Below are positions 52,491-64,000 of a stretch of 64,000 nt of DNA, in pieces (position 1 is the stretch's first letter; each line of letters starts with the position of its first letter). Both the position numbers and the translations under genes were made by a program. Below the pieces are notes generated by a model. That model was not told where the DNA came from. It made no database searches and saw nothing but the letters and a program-made list of their open reading frames with translations. The stretch is from Dipetalonema caudispina (taxonomy: Eukaryota; Nematoda; Chromadorea; Rhabditida; Onchocercidae). Location: NCBI GenBank assembly GCA_013365325.1, contig JABVXV010000136.1, positions 1-64,000 of the forward strand, given 5' to 3'.

Positions 52491-55400
52491 ATGTCTTGCG
52501 TTGTACCGGTGAAGTTTGAGCGTTTACCAGAATTAGCTAAACCAACGCACTATGCCGTAACCCTGTCACCGGACTTCAAAAATTTCACTTTTCGTGGACA
52601 GGAAACGACTGAAATTGAGGTTAATTACATCGCCATTAATAAAATTTTGGTTATTATTACTCAAAAATGTATCGCTTTATTACAGTTTCAATTCACACAC
52701 ATAAACACACATTTCCTTGATATTTGTTGAAATACATAATCGTTACTTGATATTTAAAGTAAACTTTTGGGATTTCATTTGTCAATATTTTCGTCAAGTT
52801 AATTTATCTCGTGGAAGAAAAAAAACATGTAAATGCGGAATTGAACTGAATTCCATCTAGTTCAAGATTCATTATTCATTATAGATTTTGAAAGGCACGG
52901 ATCATTTGAAGTTGCATTCAAGTGAAATTGATATCAAAAGGGCTCAGCTTACGCTGAATGACGGATCAGGTAAATTTTTCTCGGCCTAATTTCTGGATTG
53001 AAGGCTTTTACTTGTAGTATATGCATATATGCACGTATAAATATTCATCAATTACTTAGAATGATGCTTTGAAAAAAAAAAAAAAAAAACAATTAGTTTT
53101 GAATATTTGCATCTTTCCAAACTTTTGCTATTGTGAAGGAAGTTTCATTAATTACAGGGAACTAAAGTTATTTTCCAATTCTTTGTTTCTATTTTAAATG
53201 GTTTTTATGCCTCAGTTTGTATGGCTTACTTTTTACTTGAAGAATTTAAGTTCAGTTTTTGCAAGGTCTTTACTTTTAGTATTGCAAGATCTCGGTATAG
53301 AGTATGATAAGAAATGGACAACTGTGACGTTGAAATTGCCGAAACACATTTCTCCTCAAAAAGCAAAAATTTCTTTGGACTTTGTGGGTGAACTGAATGA
53401 AAAGATGCGAGGCTTCTATCGTTCATCCTACAAAGATACCGATGGAAGAGAATGTTATTTAGCTGCTACACAATTTGAAGTTAGCTTTTTTCAACTGCAT
53501 ATTGTTGAATAATTTAATAACTTCTGTTTGCCTGCCTTTCCTTAAATTTCGAAATCATTTAGCCAAAGTCTGCAGATTCAACTTCAATTAGGAATTTTTC
53601 CCATGCAGGTTTTAATGAAAAAAAAAAAAAAACTCATAAAGTTTTTTAACCTTAATCAAATTATAATTTCAGAGCACATACGCTAGGCTTGCATTTCCTT
53701 GCTGGGACGAACCTATTTATAAAGCGAAGTTCGATGTTACACTTATAGTGGATGAAGGACTTACAGCACTTTCGAATATGGTAACCATTATTTCCATTTC
53801 AATGTGTTTTCCGAACTTGGTATTGTTCAAGAAAATATAGAATTCATTCCCCATTAAAGTTAATAGGTCTAGAAGATTGCGATATCATTATTAAATTGAT
53901 AAATTATAATTCCATGATTAAATTGATCGATCACAGTCGTATGATTCCTCACATTTCATTTTCATAGTCTAAAATGGTTAAAATAAAATATTGATAATCG
54001 GCAGCAGAACTAATAGGAGTAGATATATTGATGAAGATATTTGCAGATCATTATAAAGTGGTTCACATTTATAGTTTATGAGACCTTAGAAATGTGCATT
54101 CTCTCCATTTCGAAAGTTCAAAAAAATTTGTGAATAATTCCGATTTAACTTTACTTGTATAATTCATTTATAAAATTTGCAGAATGTGATAAGCGAAACA
54201 AAGGTTGATGATAAAAAAGTGGTGAAATTTGCAACTACTCCATTAATGTCAACATATCTTGTTGCATTTGCTGTTGGTCAACTGGAATATATTGAGGTGG
54301 GTAATATTTATAATTTCTCCAAAATTTTTTCAGACTGTTGAAGTTATGCAGGGAATCTATCATTAACAAACAGTTCGACTTATCTGATTTCAATGACCTT
54401 ATTGATTAGCAGCTTATTGTTTGAATGTTTGTTTTGCTAAAAGTCACTCTTTATTAAAACCGGTAGGAAGATGTACAAGATAGTGTTTTATCATTCATTT
54501 AGAAATCAAGTAGCTTATTCCAGTCTTTAATAAAATCTCTTAGGGTAAAACAAACGGAGATTGCTTGGTACGGGTATATACAGTGGCGGGTAAGAAGAAT
54601 CAAGGAAAGTTCTCACTGGAAGTTGGAATAAAAGCGCTTGATTGGTACAGTAAATGGTTTGGTATCGACTATCCGTTACCCAAATGTGACCTCATAGCCA
54701 TCCCTGATTTCAGCATGGGTAATAATCTTATCTTTCACATTAATTTGAATTTGAATTGAGCAACCATGAAGTAATTGTAAATGAATTATTCAACTGTTTA
54801 TCAAATAATTTTGTTGAAATTTATTCATTAATTGAACAAACGAAAATGCCTTAGGACATTTAATGTTGGTTACACTTTAAGGTCTTTTAAGCTCAAGCCT
54901 CCTAAGTATGTTTTTAGGTGCCATGGAAAACTGGGGATTGGTTACGTACCGTGAAGTAGCATTACTAGTTGATCCGGCCAAATCTTCCACAAGACAAAAA
55001 TCTCGTATCGCACTTGTTGTGGCTCATGAACTTGCTCATCTTTGGTTTGGTGATCTTGTCACAATGGTTGGTTGCTTTAAATTAATTAGTCAATGCTATT
55101 TAAGATAATTGGAAGTCTGAATTTATATGACATCAGTGGATTTATTAGAGCAGATTAATCTGCGTAGTTTGTGGAATTATTATATGAATTTATATTTAAT
55201 AGAAATGGTGGACCGATTTATGGTTAAAAGAAGGCTTCGCTTCGTTTATGGAGTACATGTTTGTTGGTGTTAATTATCCGGATTTTAAAATATGGCTTCA
55301 TTTTGTCAATGATGAACTCGCACCTGGCTTTGACTTAGATGCTTTGCGAAGCTCTCATCCGATCGAGGTTTGTTTCTGTGAGCATGTAGCACAATATTTA

Positions 55401-58400
55401 TTGTTTTTCAGTTCTCGCTGTTCAAGAGGTTTAAAAAAATAGAAGTCTTGATGTATTGTAGGGACAAAAATGGTAACTCATTACAACTTAAAGCAGCAAT
55501 AAATCCTTGTGAAGTTCACCTTCATAAAATTAAATATTGTTCGGTTAGCGAGTAAAATTCAACAAAACTTACCTTTCAAGTTTTACATAAGATAGCTATT
55601 TTTTCCTCAAAAAAAAAAAATGCATAAATGAGGAAATGGTTTTTATAAATTCACGAAAGTCGCTAAAGAATGTGTTTATCCAGCAAACAAATACTTTAAG
55701 GTAATGCATTTAACTTTACAGGTTGAAATAGATAATCCTAATGAAATGGATGAAATCTATGATAACATTACGTATGCGAAGTCAAATTCAATCAACCGAA
55801 TGTTGTGCAATTATTTGGGTGAAGAGACATTCCAAAAAGGGTTACAGATATACCTCAAGAGGTTCCAATACAGCAATGCAGTCACTGTTGATTTGTGGAA
55901 TGCGCTGAGTGAAGCCTCCGGTCAGGTAAGCTCCGTGACATTTTTTTCCTGTAACAAAATTCATTGAATTTTCTGACTGACTGAATTATTGACATTTTTT
56001 TTGGTATAAAGAATCTGTGTGAAAGAACATAACATACCATAAAGTAAACAAAATTAAATTTTCCTCTTATTTTTTATCACAATTATTAAATTCTTATTTC
56101 AAGAAATTTTGTCACATATGAGCTTTTGAGCAACAAATTTCGAACATATGAAATCTTTATAACGACATTTTTGGTATCCTAAAAATTCAGGACATCGAAA
56201 TGCTAATGTCAACATGGACAAAACAGATGGGATATCCTCTTATTACTGTTAGTCAAAAAATTGATGGGAAGAAAAGAATCCTAAAATTGAGTCAGAAAAG
56301 ATTTCTTGCTGATGGCACCACTGATGAAAAGAATTCATTATGGCAGGTTGGTTCCGATTGCTTTTCAGTAAATAATTTCATCATGTAACGTTTTGTTACT
56401 TGCGCAGTTTCCAGTATTTAGATTTATACACCTAAGCTAATTTCGCAGATGGACTGATAGTGTCATTCATTATTCATCGATAAAAATACATGCAAAAATT
56501 AGAAAATAATTATGATTAAGTGCGTATTCATGTATTTGCACCAGCGCTTATTTTAAGTCAAATTTTAAGAAATTGTGAAAATCACTACACCTGCAGATTC
56601 CAATTACGATCTCCATATCATCTAACCCAGAAAGAATAAAAGAAAGAGTTTTATTGAAAGGATCTGAACAAGACGTTACGATTAATGATGTAGATCCTAA
56701 GGACTGGATAAAGGTAATATTCATGCACTAAAATGAGAATTAGATTAAAAAGTTTTCCGCGCCATTTTTTTCGAACAATATTGGCAGAGTGATTACTGCT
56801 GCACTTAGGTTCTTTACGTGAAGTAACCTGTCAGCAGTATTACCAGTTCTCAGTCTTATCTGATTGCGAACTAAATATTGTGTTTCGAGATATTCACTCA
56901 TCCCTGTTGTTTAGATCCTGTTCAAACATTGCAGGACTACTTTTTGAAGTTGAAGTGATAGAAGCAGATTGCACTGATGCATGTTTAATGAATATCTCTT
57001 TTTATAAAGTTTTAAAAAAATATATTATAGCTGAATGTTGGAACTACCGGTTTTTATCGTGTTTTGTATTCACATGATATGCTAAAAGCGCTTTTGCCTG
57101 ACTTTGCAACCAAAAAGGTTCCCGTACTTGACCGATTTGGCATTGCAAATGATATGTTTGCACTGGTAAGCATTTTTTCCCTCATCAAGTAAGTTCTCTT
57201 TTTTCTGGGTTTTTGAGTTTTGATGAATTTGCTTAATAATATTAAGTCATTTATAGTACATTGGTCAAAAGGAACAGTTTTCAGGTAAAATCCGGACGAG
57301 AATCAGCAAAGCAGTTTTTGTCACTGCTTGAGTCATCCTCAAATGAAGATAACTATACTGTGTGGAGTACTCTTGATTCAGGTAAGTATTCTCTAGAAAA
57401 CGATGCAATTCGCACTATTTTATTGTAGAAATGATCATTTTTAAAACTGTAGTGTTGTTACTGAACCAGAAATTAGTCTTGAAAATGAACTATCTGATTT
57501 ATTTCTTTTTAAAGTATAGAGGGAAGTTTCAGGCATTTCTGCGCTGTCGAATGTATTGTCACATTATGATCCCGCTGTGCGTTCGAAATTTAATAAATTT
57601 ATTGTGAAGATTTTGTTACCAGTGGCAGATCGACTTGGTTGGGAAGCTAAACTAAATGAAGGTACGTTTGGAAAATGTATATTTTTCGAAAATGAAGAAC
57701 ACAAGTATTTTGACATTCAAAAAGGAAATTTTTGCATTTTTATCATGTAAAAGTGATTCTTGCATACAAATCTTGCTACTGTTCAAAAAAACGTAGGATT
57801 TCGTAGAAATTGTAGAAAGTTACAATCATTCACAGGTTTTTTTTTCTCATTCAGATTCTCAAGTATCATTACTTCGAGCGCTAATTCTGGGTCGATTGGG
57901 TCGTTGTGACCATGAAGAAACTATTAAAACAGCTAGAGAGAAGTTTCTGGAACATCTCAGAAATAAAACCGAGCTTCATCCGGATTTGCGACTTACGGTG
58001 TGTTTGTAAATAGGAGTTTTCTTGTAGTCAAATTAACTTTGTTTTTTGGATGGGAAATTTAACTTTAATACTTTCTAATGAAATATTTAATTTTTTGCAG
58101 ATATATGGAATGATGGGAAGGCATTACGGCAAAGAGGGATTTCAAGAATTGAAAGAGGTTAGTTATTTTATTTTTAATTTGAGGACTTTTTGCGATACAT
58201 TCTTCTGCATGTTAACAAATGGTGACTGGAAATACAAATCTTATTTTTCATTATAAAACGCTTTAGTTTATCTAAGGTTTTTTTTTTCTTCTTCATTTTT
58301 GTACCGGAAAGAGCTCCTAATAAAAAGAATCCTTACAACATATGTTGAATAGTGCAGTTTGCAGTGATAAGTCTTTCAGTACAACAGCAGATGACTAAAT

Positions 58401-59703
58401 GTCTAATTGGTATTGCATGTCATTAGGTTTTGAAATACAGCATTTTTCGTCTATTGGTCCTTGATTCTCTTGGCTGATTCACTAAAATAGTTTTGCAGAT
58501 TTACGAAACTGCAGGATTTGGTGAAGTAGAACGAAACTGTATCCTAGCGATGCCGCAAACATCCGATGTGAAGTTACTGAAGGAAGTTTTCGAATATGGC
58601 ATTAAAAATGTAATATTCTTTATGTTAATCATCTTGAATTATTATAATTATAGCTTTTACTAAGTATATTATTGCTGTCAGTAATATTCTTTGGGGGTTA
58701 ATATGCAACTCCATGTGACTTTCAAGTACATGAATATTAGAATACAAATAAAGTAAATCTAACAATTTAAATGTAGCTTATTTGCAGTTCTTATTTTGTT
58801 GTTGAGAAAATCTAAAGTTTGGAGAAGTTTTCATGGAACTTCCTTATCTCTTTTTCTTTACTCGCTTAAGAATAATTTTGATATTTTATATTCCATTATG
58901 AAAAAATGTTAGCTCATCTTCAATAAAAAGTGATGTTTTTAGGGCAAAGTTCGTTCTCAGGACATCATTTATCTCTTCTACGGTGCATGTGTGAATAAAT
59001 CCGGACAAGATTTTGTGTGGGAATATTTCAAAGTGAGTACCTTCGATTTGACACCTTTTATGACTGGAGGATTTCGAAAGCTTTTTTCTTACCAAGCCTA
59101 GGGAAAAATGATTACTGTTTATATTTTCGCAAATGTTGCACTTTTGCCTCCAGTCAGTTCAAAAAGCGATTTTTTTTTCAGGATTCTACCAAACTACTGC
59201 TTCAGAAATTTGGTGGTGCAAACAGTTCGCTTTTTCAGCATTGTTTCAGAACTAGTGCTGATTGTCAGTGCTCCAACATAATGATAAAAGAAGTTGAGGT
59301 AGTTATTCCTTCATTGCTCAAAATTACATGTAATTTTCATGGCAGGATTGATAAGCCAGGATCTCCTAATGAATTGCTTCTGTTTTCCGCAAGATATGGA
59401 GACCCTCACTGTTGATGTGTCGATAATTACGTGTATGACGTACTATTTTTTTTTCTTTGAAACTCCCCGGCACAATCAAATTTCACTAAAACTTGATCGT
59501 GCCTAAGCAAGAGACAAAATTGGTTTAGTCACAGGTTTCTCTTTCTATTTCAGGACTTTGTTTGCTCATGTCTCGGAGCAGATGAAGCTCGAACGCTTAA
59601 TCGTACGACGCGGCAAATCATTGAATCAGTACATTTGAACGAGCAGCTGTTAAAACGTAATGCGGACGTTATCAGCGAATATCTTACTAACGGAGATTTC
59701 TAG
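52491..59703 (+). CDS. pam-1: Puromycin-sensitive aminopeptidase (M1 family)
   Basis: Role from the family: a cytosolic zinc aminopeptidase that trims peptides from the N-terminus; in C. elegans PAM-1 is needed for meiotic exit and embryonic polarity. Twenty exons total 878 aa in frame; the first is 52491-52619 and the last 59554-59703. Substrate motif GAMEN is at 271-275, the zinc motif HELAH at 307-311 with the third ligand Glu330 in WLKEGFAS at the standard spacing, and the transition-state Tyr at 393 (NITYAKSNS). The first three of these sit in exons 54918-55066 and 55203-55367. Length matches the roughly 880-residue family norm. The start is the first ATG of the exon and gives [15 protein letters not shown], the usual N-terminus. 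Small departures: WLKEG where WLNEG is usual, and YAKSNS where Y-x-KGAS is usual. Exon 14 appears to use an acceptor at 57526. Confidence 0.96.
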
Positions 59704-60444
59704 ATTAACTTTTTCTCACGCGCAGGAAAACTCCGGTTAATTTTTACTTTTTTCGAGTTGCTCGGCATTGCTTTAGGCTATTTTCGAAATTTTTAATTTT
59801 GAAATTTGGAAGAGAGATTTTATAAAAATGCCTTTAGGATGAAACAGTTCAAAACAGTCTTGCAGTGAATTTCGGTTACATTTTTTCATTTCTTCAAAAT
59901 GTTCTTATTTACTACCACTTTGTTTTTCCGCCTCTAGTATACCTTGTTAAACAAACTTTCCATGTTTTAAGTTATATATTCGTTTAAAAACTTCCTTGGT
60001 TCCTGCTTCCTCCAGTTAGGAAGCTTGAATAATAAGGGGCATTTTTTACCTCTTACACGTCGCGTCTCTAATTTCATACTTTATAAAGTTTTTTTTAATT
60101 TGTTATTTTTTTCAAATTTATGAGAATATTGTCAAAAATAAGCGCATATGTAGGATTTTATTATTGTTGAGTTGAAATTTTCATTTTATTTGCTAACTAG
60201 CGTTTTTTTTATGCTTTATTTAATAAATTTTGATTTGCATTTCAAGTTGTGACTTTCTGTTTTGTATTTCAAATGGTGTTTTTTTTTGCCTTATTAGTCT
60301 AACATTAAGAGACTTGTTGAATATAAATTCGCTTGACTATAACTATTAAAGATGAGAAGGGGCATGGTTTCGTTTTTCATAATTTATTTACAAGAAATGG
60401 TGAAAAATTACATTTGATCATCTTGCATTATTAATAGCTGAGGA
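59704..60444 (+). other. pam-1 3' flank
   Basis: No gene is supported. AATAAA at 60222-60227 is a candidate poly(A) signal, giving a long 3' UTR of about 520 bases. The flank is T-rich. Confidence 0.5.
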
Positions 60445-60735
60445 ATGTTCTGGTTGTTGACATATATTCTGGTGGCAGTGGTGTTAACGACTGTGATGCT
60501 GTATTACTGCCTGGTCGCGGTGGATGCTCGAAGACATTCTGGAAAACCGGAATCGTCGGGTATGGACTTGTTTGACTGCTGGAACGTTTTGTTGTATCCT
60601 GGAACGAAAACTGTTTATGGGAGAGCTAAAATAGGATTTTGCAACCTTTTTTGCTACCGGTCCGGCGAAAACACCAAGCCAACCAAACTTAACTATGGAG
60701 TGCTTTGCTTTGCTAAAATTGTATTAATCAATTAG
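60445..60735 (+). CDS. Possible small membrane or secreted protein, unrecognised
   Basis: A single open frame of 96 codons starts with a strongly hydrophobic segment (LLTYILVAVVLTTVMLYYCL) followed by a polar, Cys-containing part. I do not recognise the family. In its favour: TTATTAATAG, a usable 3' splice site, ends 8 bases before the ATG; its codons are more GC-rich than the flanks; it lies 740 bp after pam-1 on the same strand. Against: no motif, and its last bases overlap the end of the convergent Clc-like frame. It could be a real trans-spliced small gene or a chance frame. Confidence 0.35.
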   Translation: MFWLLTYILVAVVLTTVMLYYCLVAVDARRHSGKPESSGMDLFDCWNVLLYPGTKTVYGRAKIGFCNLFCYRSGENTKPTKLNYGVLCFAKIVLIN

Positions 60736-62381
60736 TTGTGTGTGATTTCCATTAAGCTGTTTTTCCAGTCATGAAATTTTTTAGTAAATTTTTGATTAAA
60801 AATATTAATTGTAGAAATGTACTTTAGCAAAATAATCAACGTCACCTTCGGTTTATTGATGCTCATAAATGATCGCCATGATAATGGACTAGAGGTTTTG
60901 AGTTTTGCTTCTTTTACATAATTGCGCCCGCTTTTTGTGAAAAATATATAAGTTTTTATCATAACGCCAGCCAGTAAGCTGAACATCAGAAACATGCATG
61001 CTAATCCAGCAAAATAGAACGAATAACCATGTTCCTTCTGGAATAAAGATTTGTTTGAATTTTTTTTTTTTTCAGTTTTTTGTTATCTTGCCTTATTAAT
61101 TACTCAGGGATGAGAAGTTCCGACATCTGAATATTAACAGAACAAGTTAATATCTAAATCTTAAAGCCAGTAAAACCTTACCAATCCATAGTTTTTTTTT
61201 TTTTTTTAAATTATAATATCAACTGATTATGAATTTTTTCTTTAGTTATAAGAATAGGCAGCGTTAGACGTTTCGTTTAATATTTAACTTAAATACCAAT
61301 ATATTAACTTAATTATATTCCTGTTTGAAACAAACATGAAATAATTTGACATATATCAAACATACCTTGAATATATTTTTGACACCAATCAGGAAACGTG
61401 ATTCCAACATTTCAGCGTTAATCATGAAAACAATCAATCCCAATGATAAGAACAAGACTAAAAATAATCATAGGTTCAACTGTTAATTGTATGTGGTAAT
61501 ATATATCATCAATGCAAATTTCCTGTAGTAATAATACAAGAAAATCAATCTCGAGATTCAATGATCAGGCGAGATATTTTTAAATCCTGATCACAACAAG
61601 CATAATGCATCCTTTAAGTGAAAGAAAAAAAATCAATGGAATAATTAATTCATTAGCTTACAGGATAAGAAGTTGAATAGGACGAAGATCACCGTAAACA
61701 ATCGAACTTTGTTAGCTCGAAATACACTAAGTGCAAGAAGTCCTGTAGCGATAAGACCAAATGCAAAGGCGAATAAGAGTAAAATCAAAACGGCATGATG
61801 CCATCCTAAAAAAAACAAACAAAAATAAATTCCGAAATGTTATTACAAGCTATCGGAAATTTGATATTAAATTAGAATATTGAAATCGATTAAACATATG
61901 TACAAAATGATGATAAGTAAGAGAAAGTTTTTTTTTTTTTTTAAATTGAGAAGTTATAAGATTTAAACTTACCAAAAAAATATGGAATCTTAATGAGTTT
62001 TTTACGGCAATCACCAATTAAAAGAAATCGGCAAACATCTACTCTTTCGTAGTAATTAATCATGTTATCATTAAAAATGTACCAACATGGTCCACCACCT
62101 GGACAATACATCCATAAACCACTTTGTACGTATCGATGTGCATCTCTATCTTCTGCTACCTTAAATTTGTTTATTTTAAATTTATTAATTATCATACAAA
62201 AAAGAGACTAACCTTTTTCTTTTTTGTATATTGTGAATAAACAAAAAAAAAGGAAAAAACTTGAAATTACCTGCCATGCGGGAGTTAATAAAGCGATAAA
62301 CAATAAAAAATTGCCGATACATAAAGTGATAAAAGCCACAGCTTGAATTTGCAGCAATGGATTTGACCAATCCAACATCAT
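60732..62381 (-). CDS. Clc-like (claudin/PMP22-type) four-pass membrane protein
   Basis: Five exons (62381-62271, 62159-61973, 61805-61662, 61457-61366, 61037-60732) total 279 aa. There are four membrane segments: near residues 10-34, then in exon 3, exon 4 and exon 5. The first extracellular loop carries a claudin-like SGLWMYC, a second nearby Cys (GGGPCW) and two more Cys (VDVCRF, GDCRKK). This pattern fits the nematode Clc-like family, relatives of claudins and calcium-channel gamma subunits, which act at cell junctions or as channel or receptor partners. The specific role is unknown. Two ATGs are adjacent; I chose the first. The last 35 or so residues after the fourth membrane segment are less certain because a donor (AAG|GTGACG) could end the exon earlier. 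Confidence 0.82.
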
Positions 62382-64000
62382 TTTTGTAAAAATTTGTCAG
62401 CTTTCTTTTTTTTTTTTTATTCTATTATTTTTCAGATTTTGCTAACAAGATTTTGATGTGTTGTACGATCATTTTATGGCGAATGCGAAATCCTACAAAA
62501 GAATGAAAACATCAAAGGATTTGAAAGTGGGGCAATATTTCTGCATCTTAAGCGCTTAATTGCACCAGTGATCACTGAAATTTCCGATCTCATTTTGAAA
62601 ATTTCCACAACAAACGACATATATTGAAATGAGTAGATGCAACTTCTATGAAAGATGCATTTGATGGTTAAGATTATTGAAATTTTTAAATGAAACAATT
62701 CATAGATGATGAAAAAATGCATTGTTTTGATTAGCATAAATGAGAAGGTACATAGTAGGAAATAATTAAAAGGTCTTTAACAAGAAAAAAAAAGTAACAG
62801 TAAATTTTTAAGGATAAAAAATTTCAATAATATTTGGATTTAAAACGAAAAAGCCTTTAACACCTATTAAAATCTTTAATCTTTAATAATATTAAAAGAG
62901 AATTTCAGAAATTCAAACTTCAATTTTTCATTCTTTTCTCTTTTGATGCATTAAATCTTAAAAAAAAATTAAAGATTCAAAGACTATCGAATATCGACTT
63001 AATCATTATTTGATATGTCAAAGTATCAAATTAACACTAAAATAATTATTATTTGGTAAATTAGATCTTCTGATCAGTTAACGATGTTAATCACATTTAC
63101 ATTACAATAGAATGGTAATTATTTCTATCTTATCTTTCATTTTTTTTTTTTTTTTGATTGATAAGGAAGAATCCATCGATTTAAGAATGGAATATATTAT
63201 CATCAATGGATAGATAATCAAATGTATATTAAACATTGCAGGTGATGGACATAACCATAAGCTAGCTGAAAGATTTTCTTCTTAATATGCTACTCTATAT
63301 TTTTCCCATAATTCACGAATTTTAAGCTTATACGATATAATTCTGAAGTTTATTTCAATTGAAAGATGGAAGAAATAAGCCTAGTTGAAGTTTTTAACTT
63401 CATTAAATGTGCTAATTAATTAAATCTCAGTTTTGAAAAATGTTGTTGAATTTTGGCAAAATTAAAGTATGAGGTGAATATAAAATGAAAAATGATTTAA
63501 TAGTTACTTCTAACTATTAAATCTTATTTTTCAAAAAAAAAAAAAGAAAGCAATTGTAATACTACCTATTCAAAACAACTTTTGAAAATTACTGGCAAAT
63601 TTTCTGCAAAATTAGTGAAATTTATTGAAGCAATCAAAGAAACAGGAAACTGGAATCAAAACATTCTATTAATTTTTCCTCTTCGGAACAAGGTAACAAC
63701 AGTAATAGCTGAATGATTGTTATCTACAATGGATAGAAAAGTCAAAGTTTCTAATATTTGTTGATAAGATCAAAAAGTTTATGATAATTTTTACAGAATA
63801 GAACAGATACTAAGTTGAATTCTATCGAATAGCAAATAGACACATTTACAATGATTACAATTCAGGTGAAATATCAGGATGGTGAGGAAAAGTTTCAAAG
63901 TTGTAAACAAAAAAAAAAAAAGGAAAAGTGGATTTTCCCAAAAGTGGAAAAAAAAAACGGAACAAATTATGAAAGCTTTAATCAAATGAAGAAACGTAAA
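62382..64000. other. Intergenic AT-rich DNA to the window edge
   Basis: Upstream of the Clc-like gene. No gene is supported; the open frames are low-complexity. It contains many A- and T-runs and one good hairpin at 63486-63533. Confidence 0.55.
63486..63533. repeat. Near-perfect 48-bp hairpin
   Basis: Inner arms of 13 bp (GATTTAATAGTTA, 63494-63506, and its reverse complement, 63511-63523) flank a CTTC loop. Outer arms of 8 bp (TGAAAAAT / ATTTTTCA) continue the stem after a two-base bulge. An A-run follows. The stem is too short for a typical pre-miRNA. Confidence 0.75.

Overview
The window is eukaryotic and almost certainly from a parasitic nematode, most likely a filarial or other spirurid worm. 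The evidence is very AT-rich DNA with many A/T runs and microsatellites, compact genes with many short exons and introns of roughly 70-1,000 bp, T-rich 3' splice sites ending TTTCAG or TTTTAG, and 3' splice-type sites a few bases upstream of several start codons, as expected for spliced-leader addition. The set of orthologues (BMK-1, sphingomyelin synthase, polyubiquitin, GLD-2, PAM-1, Clc-like) also fits. I identify ten protein-coding genes plus one doubtful small ORF. I saw no rRNA, tRNA, CRISPR array or intact transposon.

Layout: repeat-rich intergenic DNA (1-5235); mitochondrial GatC (-, 5236-6805); kinesin-5 BMK-1 (-, 7842-15572); SAM-domain sphingomyelin synthase (+, 17444-21860); an SH2 protein with a degenerate tyrosine-kinase domain (+, 23778-26339); five-unit polyubiquitin (-, 27386-29074); importin-13-like karyopherin (-, 32624-38314); a secreted-type O-methyltransferase (+, 40930-42389); GLD-2-like cytoplasmic poly(A) polymerase (-, 43059-50562); puromycin-sensitive aminopeptidase PAM-1 (+, 52491-59703); a possible small membrane protein (+, 60445-60735); and a claudin-like (Clc-like) protein (-, 60732-62381).

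Gene models were assembled by hand from splice signals and reading phase. In all ten the exon lengths add up to an uninterrupted frame: GatC 184 aa, BMK-1 932 aa, sphingomyelin synthase 540 aa, SH2-pseudokinase 388 aa, polyubiquitin 381 aa, importin 951 aa, methyltransferase 222 aa, GLD-2 936 aa, PAM-1 878 aa, Clc-like 279 aa. Boundaries may be off by a base or so because no alignment was possible.

The genes are mostly housekeeping or germline functions (spindle, nuclear import, cytoplasmic polyadenylation, protein turnover, sphingolipids) and do not form one pathway. PAM-1, GLD-2 and BMK-1 all act in the oocyte or early embryo in C. elegans, but nothing in the sequence shows they are linked here. 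I found no clear new multi-gene system. The most interesting observations are an apparently high share of GC-AG introns (5 of about 108), a kinase domain that has lost three of its catalytic motifs, a long undefined N-terminus on GLD-2, matched introns inside the ubiquitin repeats, and a perfect 32-bp palindrome.
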